A stretch of 64,000 nucleotides of DNA from Membranipora membranacea. Its lineage: Eukaryota > Bryozoa > Gymnolaemata > Cheilostomatida > Membraniporidae. The notes beneath the pieces were generated by a model that worked only from the letters and a program-made list of their open reading frames with translations, was not told the origin of the DNA and searched no databases. The number at the start of each line of letters is the position of its first letter. The first letter of the stretch is position 1. Positions 25,901 to 36,800 of the stretch are shown here, one piece after another. The position numbers and the translations under genes were made by a program. The stretch is taken from positions 20,028,001 through 20,092,000 of the forward strand of contig OU612073.1 of assembly GCA_914767715.1 (NCBI GenBank), read 5' to 3'.

Positions 25901-26777
25901 TGCTCACCATCAGCCATAATATTAGAACATGTTGCCACTATGTATGCTGATATATGATATATCACTATAAATATGTAGTGAGAAGTGCGTTTGATCGTTG
26001 CTTAGAAAGTTCTGTTGAATCCTACTGGCTGAACTGCCGATGCCAGAACAAAACAGGAAGGACCGACTGCTCAGGGCGGGCTCAAGTGATAACAACCTTT
26101 ACAAGCAAGGAGTACAGCAAACTAATAATTACCATATGATACCATTTATGTGTAGTATCAAGGAGTAACCAAGAAGTTTACTCTTTAGAGTAACTGTTCC
26201 TCCTTGGTAGTGTATATTGTATATTAAGAAAGTTGTTGATCAAACACCAAGCTACAGCCAAGGAGTAATTACTCCTTGCTACAACAGTTGAACAGCTAAT
26301 AGTATAGTACAATGAGACAAAGATTTGGTGTAGTTTGTTAGTACACACCATGGCTTGGCTCATAGTCTTTTACTTAGTTGGTGGTTCTACTATCCAAAAA
26401 GCAAAATAGATAGAAGAACCCTAATATGCATAACTGAAATAGATAGCATCAAATGGTATGGATGGTGTTGAGTGTTTGCAATGAGCTAGGCCCAGAAGTA
26501 GGACTTGTTCAACAACCGCATTATAAAAGGAAGGACGGAGTGAAGGTACTCTTTGGTCAGCTACTACACTTGACTGAGGTCTTAGTCGACTTCTAGCACT
26601 TACTTGGTTGGTTTAACAAATAATTGCCAGCAGTAGAAAGAGTCGCTAGTGAAGTTTTATTCAACATTATTATTATTATTATTAAGTGAAAAATTCATGT
26701 ATGTAGGTGTACATTGTTAAGCCAATACTCACTGTATTGTTGGCAGATATGGAGGTGATGAAGACTTTGACTCCCAT
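19959..26777 (-). CDS. SH3BGR/SH3BGRL-like protein with acidic tail
   Basis: Exons in coding order: 26733-26777, 25524-25709, 24900-24998, 22883-22942, 22442-22519, 20968-21205, 20280-20579, 19959-20038. Phases agree, giving about 361 aa ending FFAKKNAADDW. The head starts MGVKVFITSISANNT. It continues with RKHQQDILDSL, VPLPPQVFYDEEYLG and DYEKFAEALEENGVEVFF, which is the order of the SH3BGR thioredoxin-like fold, including the PLPPQ(I/V)F SH3-ligand-type core. The remaining ~250 residues are Glu/Asp/Lys/Thr-rich, with EKNE/TTEK-like repeats, as in the Glu-rich tails of vertebrate SH3BGR. A possible extra in-frame 36-nt microexon lies at 24442-24477 (AG and GTAAGC borders, no stop); I left it out of the count. 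The protein is likely cytosolic and an adaptor. The catalytic Cys motif of glutaredoxins is absent. The short exons of the tail invite alternative splicing. Confidence 0.82.
22015..22175 (+). repeat. Dispersed repeat, copy 2
   Basis: Contains GCTCACTCATTGATGAAAC, GAGCGATTTGGGAACAAC and GCTCATTCTAATTGAAAGAC, matching the minus strand of 835-985. A further fragment (AAATCGCCCACTCAGAATGTG) is at 22601-22650. In the SH3BGR-like gene. Confidence 0.45.
26259..26278. repeat. Perfect 20-bp palindrome of the CAAGGAGT family
   Basis: CAAGGAGTAATTACTCCTTG is fully self-complementary. Related CAAGGAGT..ACTCCTTG units occur at 26158-26217, 47417-47455, 55722-55744 and 60465-60485. This one is in intron 1 of the SH3BGR-like gene. 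Confidence 0.7.
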
Positions 26778-26985
26778 TGCTATACAGTGGTCTAGTGTAG
26801 GTGATGCAGAGTACAGTACAGTGATCGTCTAGGGCAACTTTGTGATATGAAGTGAACTAACTAACAGAGATTAGTAAATTTGCAAAATTAGATGAGGCTA
26901 GGAGAATGCTTTTATTTACTTCCCCATTGTTGTATTGCAAGGTTTTATATTACCGTCTTGTTAATGTTCTGATCCTTATGGACTG

Positions 26986-29178
26986 GTGAGTTGTCTTCTT
27001 TATTTGTATAAGTCGACAACTCCGGCTCTGCAAAGAATGAAAATGATAATCAGTTCTAACAGGGAGGGACGTTCTAACATGTTTAGCAAGTTTGCCACTT
27101 GCTTGATAACAAAAATGATGCGCAGACCGCAGATGAAGGCCTCGTGTCTGCTGATGGCTGAAGAGTTTGGAGAAAAATTCACCAGCGATTCACCCGTGAC
27201 AGAGATATTGGAGTATTTGAAGACCTTCCTACTGAACATCGACGACAGTTGTGTACCATCTAAAACAACATCCACCAAATTCCATCAACCATGGGTAAAT
27301 CATAAGGTTAAGAGACTTGGTCGGAAGAAAAGGAGATGGCATAGACGATACAAGTTGACTCATTGCCAACGGGCCAAAGAAACATATGCCATCCTGAGGA
27401 GGGAAAGCCGCGTCGCATGTAACCAGGCCTATAATACCTACCTCAATGTACTCTCCACCAATACAGGAGGCCAGAAGAAATTCTGGTCGTATATTAAGAG
27501 CAAGAAAAAGGAAGACTCTGGAGTTGCTCCTCTGACAGATAGCCAAGGAGTTAACATCTCTGACAGCAGAGGAAAGGCAGAGGTTCTCAACAGACAATTC
27601 ACATCTGTCTTTGGTGCTCGTGATTCCCTCCCTTTCCCTGACATTACTTGGAAGCATCCCTTGATGTCTCACATAGAGTTCTTTAGTGAAGGTATCTGCA
27701 AGCTCCTCCAGAACCTGGACGAGCACAAGTCTAAAGGACTGGACAAAATCAGTGCAAAGCTGCCTAAAACCCTCGCTACAGAACTGTCACCAACTCTAGT
27801 CACCCTATTCCGAGCAACTCTTAAGCAAGGTGAGCTTCCCCAGGACTGGACTCGTGCAAAAGTGACACTCATTTCCAAGGAGGGAAAGAAATGCCTGGCC
27901 GAAAACTATCGACCGGTATCTCTCACATCAATACTATGTAAAACTGCCGAGCACATATTAACAAGTGCTATCCACCGCCATCTTGACAAACACCAAGCTC
28001 TAAACGATGCTCAGCATGGTTTTCGCAAAAACCGATTTTGTGAAAGCCAACTGATCCTGACTACAAATGACCTCCATTACTTACTAGAGGGAAATGGACA
28101 GTCTGACGTCATTCTCCTTGACTTTTTCAAGGCCTTTGACAAGGTCCCCCACTCACTTCATCTTTACAAGCTGAAATTCTTCGGGATAGATGAACATACC
28201 CTCCTGTGGATTGAAGCCTTTCTATCTAATAGAACACAAGATGTAGTGGTCGAAGGAAAGTCATCCCAAACATCGAATGGCACCTCGGGGGTACCACAAG
28301 GCAGTGTCCTCGGTCCCCTACTACTTCTCCTCTACATAAATGATTTGCCAGACTATACAACAGAAAAGTCAACTGTTCGTCTTTTTGCTGATGACGCTGT
28401 GGTCTATCGAAAGATACAGTCCAAACAAGATACTGAGAATCTACAAACTGATCTCAACTCTCTGCTTCGCTGGGAGAAGGACTGGGGAATGGCATTCCAT
28501 CCAAATAAGTGTAACATCTTACGAGTCACAAGGAAGAAAAAAACAGTACTGAAGACCTACTCAATCAGAGAACATGACCTAATAGCTGTTGACTCTGCAA
28601 AGTACCTCGGTGTCATCATCAGCAAAGACCTATCATGGAGACCTCACATAAAGACAACATCAGGAAAAGCCAACCATTCACTGTCGTTCCTACAGCGGAA
28701 TGTATCCAGCTGTCCAAGATCACTTAAGGAACTCAGCTATAAGACGCTTGTACGCCCCCAGCTTGAATACTGCAGCTCCATCTGGGACCCACACCATCAA
28801 AACCAGATCCAGCAGCTTGAAGCAGTGTAAAACAGAGCCGCTCGCTTCGTGAGCAATGACTACTCAAGATTCAGCAGTGTTTCAGCAATAAAAAATCAAC
28901 TTGGCTGGGAAAGTATGCAGGCACGCCGCAAGATCAACAGAGTGATTCTGCTCTACAAGATGATCAACAATCTCATTGATGTACGGATAGCTCTTCGTCA
29001 ATCAGCTGTTCACCCTGGGAAGTACACTCAGCTCCATTGTAGAACAGTGGCTTTCCAGAATTCGTACATCCCTGACACTATCATCATGTGGAACTCCTTG
29101 CCACCAAGTGTGACGTCTGTGGTCACAGTGGACGCCTTCAGAGCTGCTGCAGCTGGCGTCCTGACCAAAACCTACTAA
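26986..29178 (+). pseudogene. Non-LTR retrotransposon reverse transcriptase, one in-frame stop
   Basis: One reading frame runs through both halves. The first is open to a TAA at 28828-28830; the same frame continues from NRAARFVSND to the stop at 29178. RT motifs are in order: YRPVSLTS, GFRKNRFCESQL, LLDFFKAFDKVPHS, SGVPQGSVLGPLL, then LFADDAVVYR carrying the catalytic Asp pair, and a C-terminal tail KTLVRPQLEYCSSIWDP. The enzyme would copy element RNA at a nicked chromosomal target. The codon at the TAA stands between EAV and NRAARF, where relatives have an uninterrupted residue, so a single point change is the simplest explanation. There is no endonuclease domain and no credible start codon, so this is not a functional gene. 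The first ~50 codons may be flanking DNA. Confidence 0.8.
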
Positions 29179-29290
29179 TCTCTATACTCCTCTCTTTTGT
29201 TCCAGCACAAGCACCCTGCACCTGTATTATTGTTACGATGTATTCACAGAAACGCGCAAGAAGCACAGATGAGTATAGATGAGACCAAAG
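27050..29290 (+). mobile_element. 5'-truncated jockey/CR1-like non-LTR retrotransposon
   Basis: A reverse-transcriptase coding block lies just upstream of the SH3BGR-like gene and in the opposite direction. The linker region normally found between endonuclease and RT is recognisable (PWVNHKVKRL, FWSYIKSKKK), but no apurinic-type endonuclease precedes it, so the copy is 5' truncated. The left limit is approximate because sequence before about 27140 has no clear similarity. The right limit is also approximate: coding ends at 29178 and about 100 nt of plausible 3' UTR follow. I found no clear target-site duplication or long poly-A tail. The family call (jockey/CR1/L2 group) rests on the RT motif style. 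Confidence 0.75.
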
Positions 29291-31190
29291 ACGTCTTCCG
29301 CTCACAGATCTACGTAAGAAACGTAAGTGGACACATAGCACGATTAAACTACCATATTTTAAATCACTTCCATTTAGTATATTATCAAACAACAAAGCAT
29401 AAACATCCGATCGAACTTGTTTTACAGTACTCATAAAATGGACAAATAAATACAGCTAGAACATTTCGGAACATACATGATATTTTCCAATTTCTATGGG
29501 AGAGCTAATCAAATTCAATGTAATCAACGAGTGCACTTTTCATGGGGTCATACCTGACAAGTCTCTCTACTTGGTAGGGAAGGCTCCCAGTTTTCAGGGT
29601 TTTTTCCATCCCCTGCCTATTCCCTTTTTCAGCTTCCTTCACCCAGAGAGATTTTAAAGCTTTTTGCAAGGGAAACTATGTTTTCCTACTTCCACAGTAC
29701 ATTACCTATAACTATAACACATCACTGCTCGTATGTAGCTATTCATTATCTTTACCTAGCCTAACACTATTGTTAATGCTATCTTTCCTAGTTTGGATAA
29801 AGTGCAACAATACTGTTTGTAAAATCAGGTAAAATGACACATTTCATAATATGAATGCTCAAGTTTTGGTTTAGAGATCCGACAAACGTAGGCCGAATTG
29901 CACCCACACTGAGGGATGCCGAGCGGTAGTCTGGATCAGGAGTTCCTCAACGGAGACCTCCTGATTTCTGAAACTTATCAAGTATTCATGGGGTTAGCAC
30001 CAAACCACCAAACCAACAACAAAAAGGGGTCATAGCTAAATTGTTCGTACAAAGCAACTCACAGCATTACAATATTCTTCTTCTGAATCAGTCCATCAAA
30101 GTAACTTTATCTTCTGCGGCTTGTAATTATGATACGCTGTTGTCAATCCTAGAGTTAACCAATAAACACCATGATGAAAAACAATATACAAACACAACAG
30201 ACGGAAGAAAATAAGATAAGCTCACAGTTCCAATGACATAATCATCTTTGGTTCTGTTAGTTAAGCTGTTTGCTGTTTAGCTTTGTTATGCGTTTTTGTT
30301 TTCTTTTTCTATCTTTTATCTATTTTTATTTTATCCATGATTGTACATATCTGCAAGTTGCTGTCACATAGTTCAGCTCCTATCAACATTCATCTCCTTG
30401 TCACATAGCCAATGTTTTTTTGTTTTTTTGCGACCACATGACAGTGCTACTCAATGTCCACATGAATGTTTACTACCCATAGCCACATGTATCAGAATTT
30501 ACTACAACACGACTGGAGAGTACCACAACGTAACCTAATTTCCCTAATCTGTGAATATAATAATATGTTTGCATGGATACTCAGGATATATAATAAATTG
30601 GAGGTTAAAACACTAATGTATATGAATAAACAACAAATTTTTATTTCCACCGTCAAGTTTCAACCTTGATCTTTTATTTCAAATGCCATCAAAATAATGT
30701 TTCATCAGGAGAATTTCAGGGGATTTGTAGATTTCAGATTGGTCCTCTAGTCCAGGTCATCTATACTTTACCTACATCAATTCTGAGATAAGATAATTTG
30801 ATACAGTGATGCGTGGACATCAAACAAATCGAATAACCATGGCTTGACAAAAGCTGTCAAAACAGGCTAAATGTAAGGAGAACAGTTTCATATTATTGGA
30901 AATTCTTATCCAGACTCATGAGTCACAGCCATATAATCAGATACAGTATGTATAAACAAATAGATTAAATACTCTTTGTATATGGACAGTCCAGACATTG
31001 ATTATGATAGTTCGGGATACATATGTCATTTTGAAAAGGGGAAAACTGCTAATGTGACATAACTTCCTCCTATCATTCAGCCTCTGCTATTGAGAAGTTT
31101 CGTTCCAGTTCTACACATAACTTATTTACAATAGTGCATTGGCCTGCTCCCACTTATTGGCTTATGTGATCTCAGAATAGAGAAGTCGTT
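29291..31190. other. Spacer between retrotransposon and LRAT-like gene
   Basis: No gene recognised. It contains a weak SINE-like unit near 29890-30025. The promoter of the LRAT-like gene should lie at the right end. Confidence 0.5.
29890..30025 (+). mobile_element. Possible Leu/Ser-tRNA-derived SINE fragment
   Basis: GGGATGCCGAGCGGTAGTCTGG resembles the A-box/D-arm region of class II tRNAs. The B box is not clear. The 3' end, AAACCACCAAACCAACAACA, is like the tail of the unit at 57655. Weak call. Confidence 0.3.
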
Positions 31191-32817
31191 ATGGATCCTA
31201 CTAGAAAAATAAGATCGGCTGCTGTGGATTCAGCTAAAACTGTAAGTAGCCTAGGTGTTTACTGGAACAAGTTTGTGCCCTCTGTGGTGGTGGAGGGATA
31301 TTGCAGAAGTCGGGTATCGAGGCGCTGCAATACCTGATATTGCAGTATCCCTCCGCCACCACGGAGGTCGATGGGAATAAATTTGCTCTAGGTGTGGTTT
31401 ACCCTTTATATTTATGCAAAGGTGTTCAACTGGATTTGTATGTTTTTTTGCAAATTTTTAGCATGGTCCAGCCGATGCTTACCACTCTGGCTGTATCAAT
31501 GCCATTTGTGTGTGTAATCAATGTATTTTTCATTGCTATTATCTTTTATACCTTGCTGATAAAAAAATTATAAATGCAACTACAATCGTACCTACTGGTC
31601 ATTTGTAACTAAATTTACAGGTGAAGGTACTTGGGGCTGCAGCTCGCAACGTTCTCAATCCTGGTGGTAACAATTATCAGAATGAGAGAGTTGAGAATGT
31701 CAACCACTTCATTAGCGAGTTTCTCCAAACCGCTAATCATGTATACATCCCTCGTCCCGCTTATGATCACCATTTTCTGATAAAGAGTGCTAAATACTAT
31801 GACTCCAAGGTAAATATAAATCCTGTGACAAAAATGTCTTGGATATTTTATTGAAATAAGACAGATATGTCGATTAGATTAGACCTTCATGTATTTATTT
31901 GTCATCATTTTACTTCTCCTTTCCCTTCAACTTTTGCCGTACTGTCTTTGGCACTAGCACTATATGTAAAACTGCTTGTATGTTACTGACCCTAGAGACA
32001 GTTGACACCCTGCAGACATACGCAGGGTCATATTTGATACTACAAATGCTTAGGCATCTGGAGCTGTTTCCCGCAGTCTCTAAAACAGTTTCTAAGTTTT
32101 GACTGTTGACCAAGACCAAGACTTTTTACCTATTTCTGCTAAGCAGATGCTACAAACTACATCAGTAAGTTTGGTTTACTCATTTAGGTACTGAAGGTGA
32201 AGCTCATACACTACAGGCAAATTCTGATAGATCCACAAGACCCAGAAAATGGTGAGGAGGGCGTGCAGAAAACAGGAAACCAGGATGGGAAGTTTAGTGG
32301 AGTTGTAGCAGAAGACATTTTAGATGTCAATTTGAGTGACCCCAATAAGCCAAAGGTAAGAGTCCTGACAAGGTTGAATGTGTCCAAATACACTAGTAGC
32401 TATACTAGGACTAAACTTCTATCAAATGTAGAGCCAAAGTGAATATCTGGTGTGTGTAGAAAAGAAAATGAATTGTCTATAGTTGCAGTAAAATTTAGCT
32501 TTTATTGAATTCAATGTTTATTGAAGGTTTTGTATGACACTGCTGGTTACTTTGATGATTTGAGATATGGTAACTGGCATGTTGTCATTGACCCAGACTA
32601 CCCTGAGACAGAGGAAAAAAGGGATGAGGCTGTTGATCGGGCAGAGGCTAGACTGGGAGAAAAGAAGTACAAAATCTTCTCGAACAACTGCGAGACTTTT
32701 GTCACTGAAGTACTAAAACCTGGCCAGGGATGTAGTCAACAGGCTGTGAGAGCAGCAAAAGCCATCGTCAAGTCTTCAGCAGTGGCGAGTATGGCATTCT
32801 CACCATTTTCACTGTAA
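31191..32817 (+). CDS. LRAT/NlpC-P60-like thiol acyltransferase-family protein
   Basis: Four exons: 31191-31241, 31621-31809, 32188-32355, 32527-32817, all phase 0, 232 aa plus TAA. The LRAT-domain layout is visible. NHVYIPRPAYDHHFL (about residues 56-70) matches the family start, where His in the R..Y.HH pattern is the catalytic base. KLIHYR (about 86-91) corresponds to the next strand. SNNCETFVTEVL carries the nucleophilic Cys near residue 191. In vertebrate LRAT/PLAAT proteins the matching motif is NCEHF; here the His is Thr. A C-terminal stretch AAKAIVKSSAVASMAFSPFS is mildly hydrophobic and could anchor to membrane. Related enzymes transfer acyl groups between phospholipids and retinol or amines; the substrate here cannot be read. 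Intron 1 contains a long hairpin. The gene is tail to tail with the P5B ATPase. Confidence 0.82.
31279..31367. repeat. 89-nt hairpin in LRAT-like intron 1
   Basis: The arms 31279-31305 (CCTCTGTGGTGGTGGAGGGA..) and 31341-31367 pair at 24 of 27 positions. The stem continues inward with bulges around GGGTAT/ATACC. This could be a foldback repeat or a microRNA-type precursor; its sequence is much more GC-rich than its surroundings. Confidence 0.6.
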
Positions 32818-33004
32818 ACACCACCACAATGCAGCATTAGAAGTTTGAGGATTGCCAGAACAGGGCATTATAAGCAACATAGTGTGACAGTTGTTCGATT
32901 AAGATTAAAAAATCGAACAGAAACTGTCCAACATGACATGAGTCACCATCTTTGCTCATTCACAGTGAAAGTTAAAACATAGTTTTATGGCAACAGAAAT
33001 TGCC

Positions 33005-33010
33005 AATAAA
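33005..33010 (+). promoter_or_regulatory. Candidate polyadenylation signal of the LRAT-like gene
   Basis: AATAAA, about 190 nt after the stop codon of the LRAT-like gene and on its strand. It is the first canonical hexamer I noticed downstream of that stop. Position and orientation fit; no transcript evidence. Confidence 0.5.
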
Positions 33011-33709
33011 GTGACAAGAACTGCTACTAAACATTTTTGTTAATAATTTTGATCTGAAATATCCTTCTATAACTGAAATATATCAAGTATGAAATGACAT
33101 TGACTCATCTATTTGATGATTTGCAAGGGGATTTTTTTAATGTGCTCAAAAACTCTCTATTTATGAGGAAATAAAAGGGAAGGTAATGTATTGGCAGGTA
33201 ATAAATTGGCAGGATATCCAAATAATAAATATAGTCTCAAACGCGTTCAAATGCCGAGTCACACACTTGCTATTTTCTGTAAACCCCCTGCCTGAAAGAT
33301 ACAGCAACTTTGGATAACCAGTATGATGAAACCAACACCCACCATCCTTACATCATCATACATGCAGAGACCGTTAACCACAGATATGGTCATGGGCTGG
33401 ACAATTATCTTTACGCTCACAAATAATAGTATTTCCAAAAGAAATGTGACCGTTGTTGATCAAGAGCTGTATATTATATCATTAAATTACGCGTAGATTG
33501 GTGATGGTAGGAAGATATATCTGGTCATATGTTTTTATTCAAAGGCGTCATGTTATGCAAAGAGAAAAATATTTAATAAATTGTACTACGCAACTCTCGT
33601 AAAAATAACATCTTGAAATAAAGAATCAAAATTTGCAGCATATAATGACGGAAACTATGAAAATAGGTGAGATAATATTATGCTCACTGATTGATATGAC
33701 TTAAATATA

Positions 33710-33715
33710 TTTATT
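33710..33715 (-). promoter_or_regulatory. Candidate polyadenylation signal of the P5B ATPase
   Basis: AATAAA on the minus strand, about 110 nt downstream of the ATPase stop codon at 33823. It fits the expected spacing for the end of this transcript; no other evidence. Confidence 0.45.
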
Positions 33716-33822
33716 AGAGTAGAGAGAGAGGGAGAAAAGTGTAAAGGCACCACACATTGCATAGGTTCATCAAAATAAATAGGGATAAAATTTCCAAAAA
33801 TAATAAAAACATATAACTTGAA

Positions 33823-36800
33823 TCAGCTTTGAGTACCAAGTTTACTACTGGAGGCTGCAGCAAGACTAGAATCAAACTCATGAGCAGAAGTTATCTCTCC
33901 TACTGGCGGCCATGTTGGATCCTGCTGAATCTGCATGGTTATCTGTTTGTATTTATTGTTAGGTTTTCTCTTACCACGTACAAATCGACTAAATCGCTGG
34001 AAGGCATCACTCTCAACAATGAATGTCTACAAAATCAAGAGATGGTCAACTTCATATGAGTTCCCTCCAAAGTCACTATTGAGTTAGGAACTGACTATCC
34101 TAATTGAGCAAATGTCAGCTAAAGATAAGTTTGGCTAATCTGGAGGTAAACTAATGTTAGCTAGCACTTAATTTTGGCAAGCTCAAGTGAGTCTATGTAA
34201 GGCAAGGTGTACCCTTGGTATAAAGTAAAGATGTCAAGGAAGTGTACGCTAGTTTTAAAGCGTGTGCGGAATGGCATGCCTATGAGATATCATGGTAGAT
34301 ACTTAAATGACGGAACCTGGTATATGAAATTAAATGTGAGCAGTGCAGTGAGCAAAGGTGACAAATCAGCGGCTCAATAATTTGATAATAAGTGTTCAAC
34401 ATCTACACATTGTACAGTGCTTGTTCTACTCACCTCCAAGATCATACTGACAAGGAAGTGAATAATGACTGCAGAGAATAAGACTATTTTAAATCCATAG
34501 TGTTCTATTCCGATATGTTTCATCTACAGAAGAATATATGTGTTATAGGGATTTTAAACAGAGATTAATTTCTTACATTTAGCCTGGATATCTTTCACAC
34601 CCGAATATGAAGGCTTGTTTGGATAAGGGAGCATTACAAGTTATACTATAATGGCATCATCAGATGGTTTGAACATCATGTCAGCGAAATCAACAAAAGT
34701 AGTTTGTACATTTCCGCCTTCCACGACAGATCAATCAACGATGACCATTGATATGAATTTAATGATCAGTGGTAAAATACATAAGATGGCGAAATGTAGA
34801 GATATGACATCAGTATATAACTTTGTGTCAGTATCTCAGTATGACTATTGGAAAGACAGTTGACATGGTTGAAAGAAACCCAGGGTGGGACCAGGGTCCG
34901 CAGCCCGAAGTCCCGAACATTATGATTATGTCATAATGGGCAACCCACCACTCGCAACAAGTTCGTATATGGAAAAATGCCCCCAAGGTCTATCCGGAAA
35001 CGAAGGGGAGGATGAGAGACCTACTGGTACTCGGTTAACTGTTATAACGAACTCGGAAATGCCATGGACTTGCGTATGCCAGAGGGGTTTCAAAACTGAG
35101 CGTGGTATGAAAATACACAGAACTAAGAAGGGATGCGAAGTGGTGTTAGAGAACCGCAGTGTAGATAACTCTGCACCTAAGACGGATGGTACACTGCCCC
35201 AGGTTGAAAACCACAGTGGGCAGACAACCAATTCTCAAACACCCACCGAGCATCATGGGAGCGGTTGTGAAAGGCAGGAGGTTGAGTGGCCAAAGATGAG
35301 CAGTGTCAAGACTTGGCGTGAGCTTGACGAATATGCAGTTGTTGCTCTCAACTCTGCATTGACTGGAAGCGGTGAGAAAAAGGCCAAACAACTGCCTGCT
35401 ATCCTCTTTTCAATTTGTGAGGAGAAGTTTGGCTTAGTTGCGAAACGAGGTGGAACTCAGTGCACCAAAATACCAAATAGACGCCAATATGAGAAAGGCA
35501 AACTGAGAACTCAGCAACGCGCGCTGAGAGAGAGAATGAGAAATTGCGCTGAATCAGAAAGGCATGGGCTTTCTGTATTGCTTAATGATGTCAAGGAACG
35601 AATAAGAAGGCTAGCCAGAGCTGAGGCCTTGAGGAAGAAGAGGAAGTTGAAGCGAAAGAACTTGAACAATTTCATGAAAAATCCATACGGATTTGCCAAG
35701 AAGTTGTTTGAGCAGAGTAAGAGCGGCGAGCTCAAGGCTAGTCAGGCAGAAGTTGAGGTACACTTGGCAAAAGTGTACGGTAACAAGAGCGAGGTGAACA
35801 CTGATATTGCTGGGCTTAAACGTCCAACATCTCCAGGTTTCAGTTTTGAGATGGGTGATATCAAGCTTGGAGAAGTTGCACATGTAGTTACCAAGGCACG
35901 TGCCAAAAGTGCTCCAGGAATTAATGGCATCAGTTATAAGCTATACAAGAAATGTCCAGGCATACTGGAGATCTTGACAAAAGTGCTCAACCAAATCTGG
36001 AAGTCTGGCAAGATCCCAGATGAGTGGTGTTGTGCGAATGGTGTGTATATACCGAAAGAGGATAATGCGGAGGACCTAGGGCAGTTTAGACCAATATCAC
36101 TGCTAAATGTAGAAGGCAAGATATTCTTCAGCGTTCTGGCAAAACGCCTCACAGATTATCTTATGAACAATGGATTCATTGATCCATCAGTTCAGAAGGC
36201 AGGCATCCCAGGATTCCCTGGATGTCTTGAGCATGTGAGCATGATTTGGTCAGCAATAAAGTCTGCTAAACAAGCAAAATCGAACCTTGAGGTAATCTGG
36301 TTGGATTTGGCGAATGCCTATGGTTCTGTACCGCACAGCATAATTGACCTCGCACTATCACACTTCTGGGTGCCCGACAGGCTAAGGGTTATGGTTGAGC
36401 GCTACTATAAAAAGTTCAAAATGCGATTCACTACTAAGAACTTTACCACGAGCTGGCAAGAGCTGGCAGTAGGCATCCCTATGGGATGTGCTATATCACC
36501 TTTGCTATTCGTTATGGTGATGGAGATAGTTATACGGAATTCACAAGGCAGTGTGAATGGGATCCAGGTTGCGAATAACCAGATACTACCGCCGATGAGG
36601 GCCTTTATGGACGATATTACAATAATATCACCAGATAAGGCCCAGGTTGTAGCTTCAATCAATAGACTGCATGAGTTGATAGAGAGATGTGCGATGCGAT
36701 TCAAACCTAGCAAGAGCCGGTCCCTGTCTTTGTGTAAAGGCAAACCTGTACCAAATACCTACTTCATAGGAACAGAGCTTATTCCCACGCTTGCAGAGCA

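Larger units (their letters stand above)
32818..33822. other. Tail-to-tail spacer, LRAT-like and P5B ATPase
   Basis: 3' UTRs of two convergent genes with opposing AATAAA hexamers at 33005 (plus) and 33710-33715 (minus). Nothing else recognised. Confidence 0.5.

Noticed and set aside
26158-26280. CRISPR-like spaced repeats
   Set aside because: The palindromes are irregularly spaced and the genome is animal; not an array.
27229-27726. 165-codon minus-strand ORF
   Set aside because: Shadow of the retrotransposon RT frame; no family similarity.
33927-33975. Apparent extra intron in the last ATPase exon (GTAAGAG to ATGCAG)
   Set aside because: Reading straight through gives a basic stretch then [10 protein letters not shown], matching P5B C-termini, whereas splicing would shift frame to an early stop.
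33829-34059. 76-codon plus-strand ORF
   Set aside because: Overlaps the last ATPase exon on the other strand; the minus-strand reading gives the conserved WPP tail.
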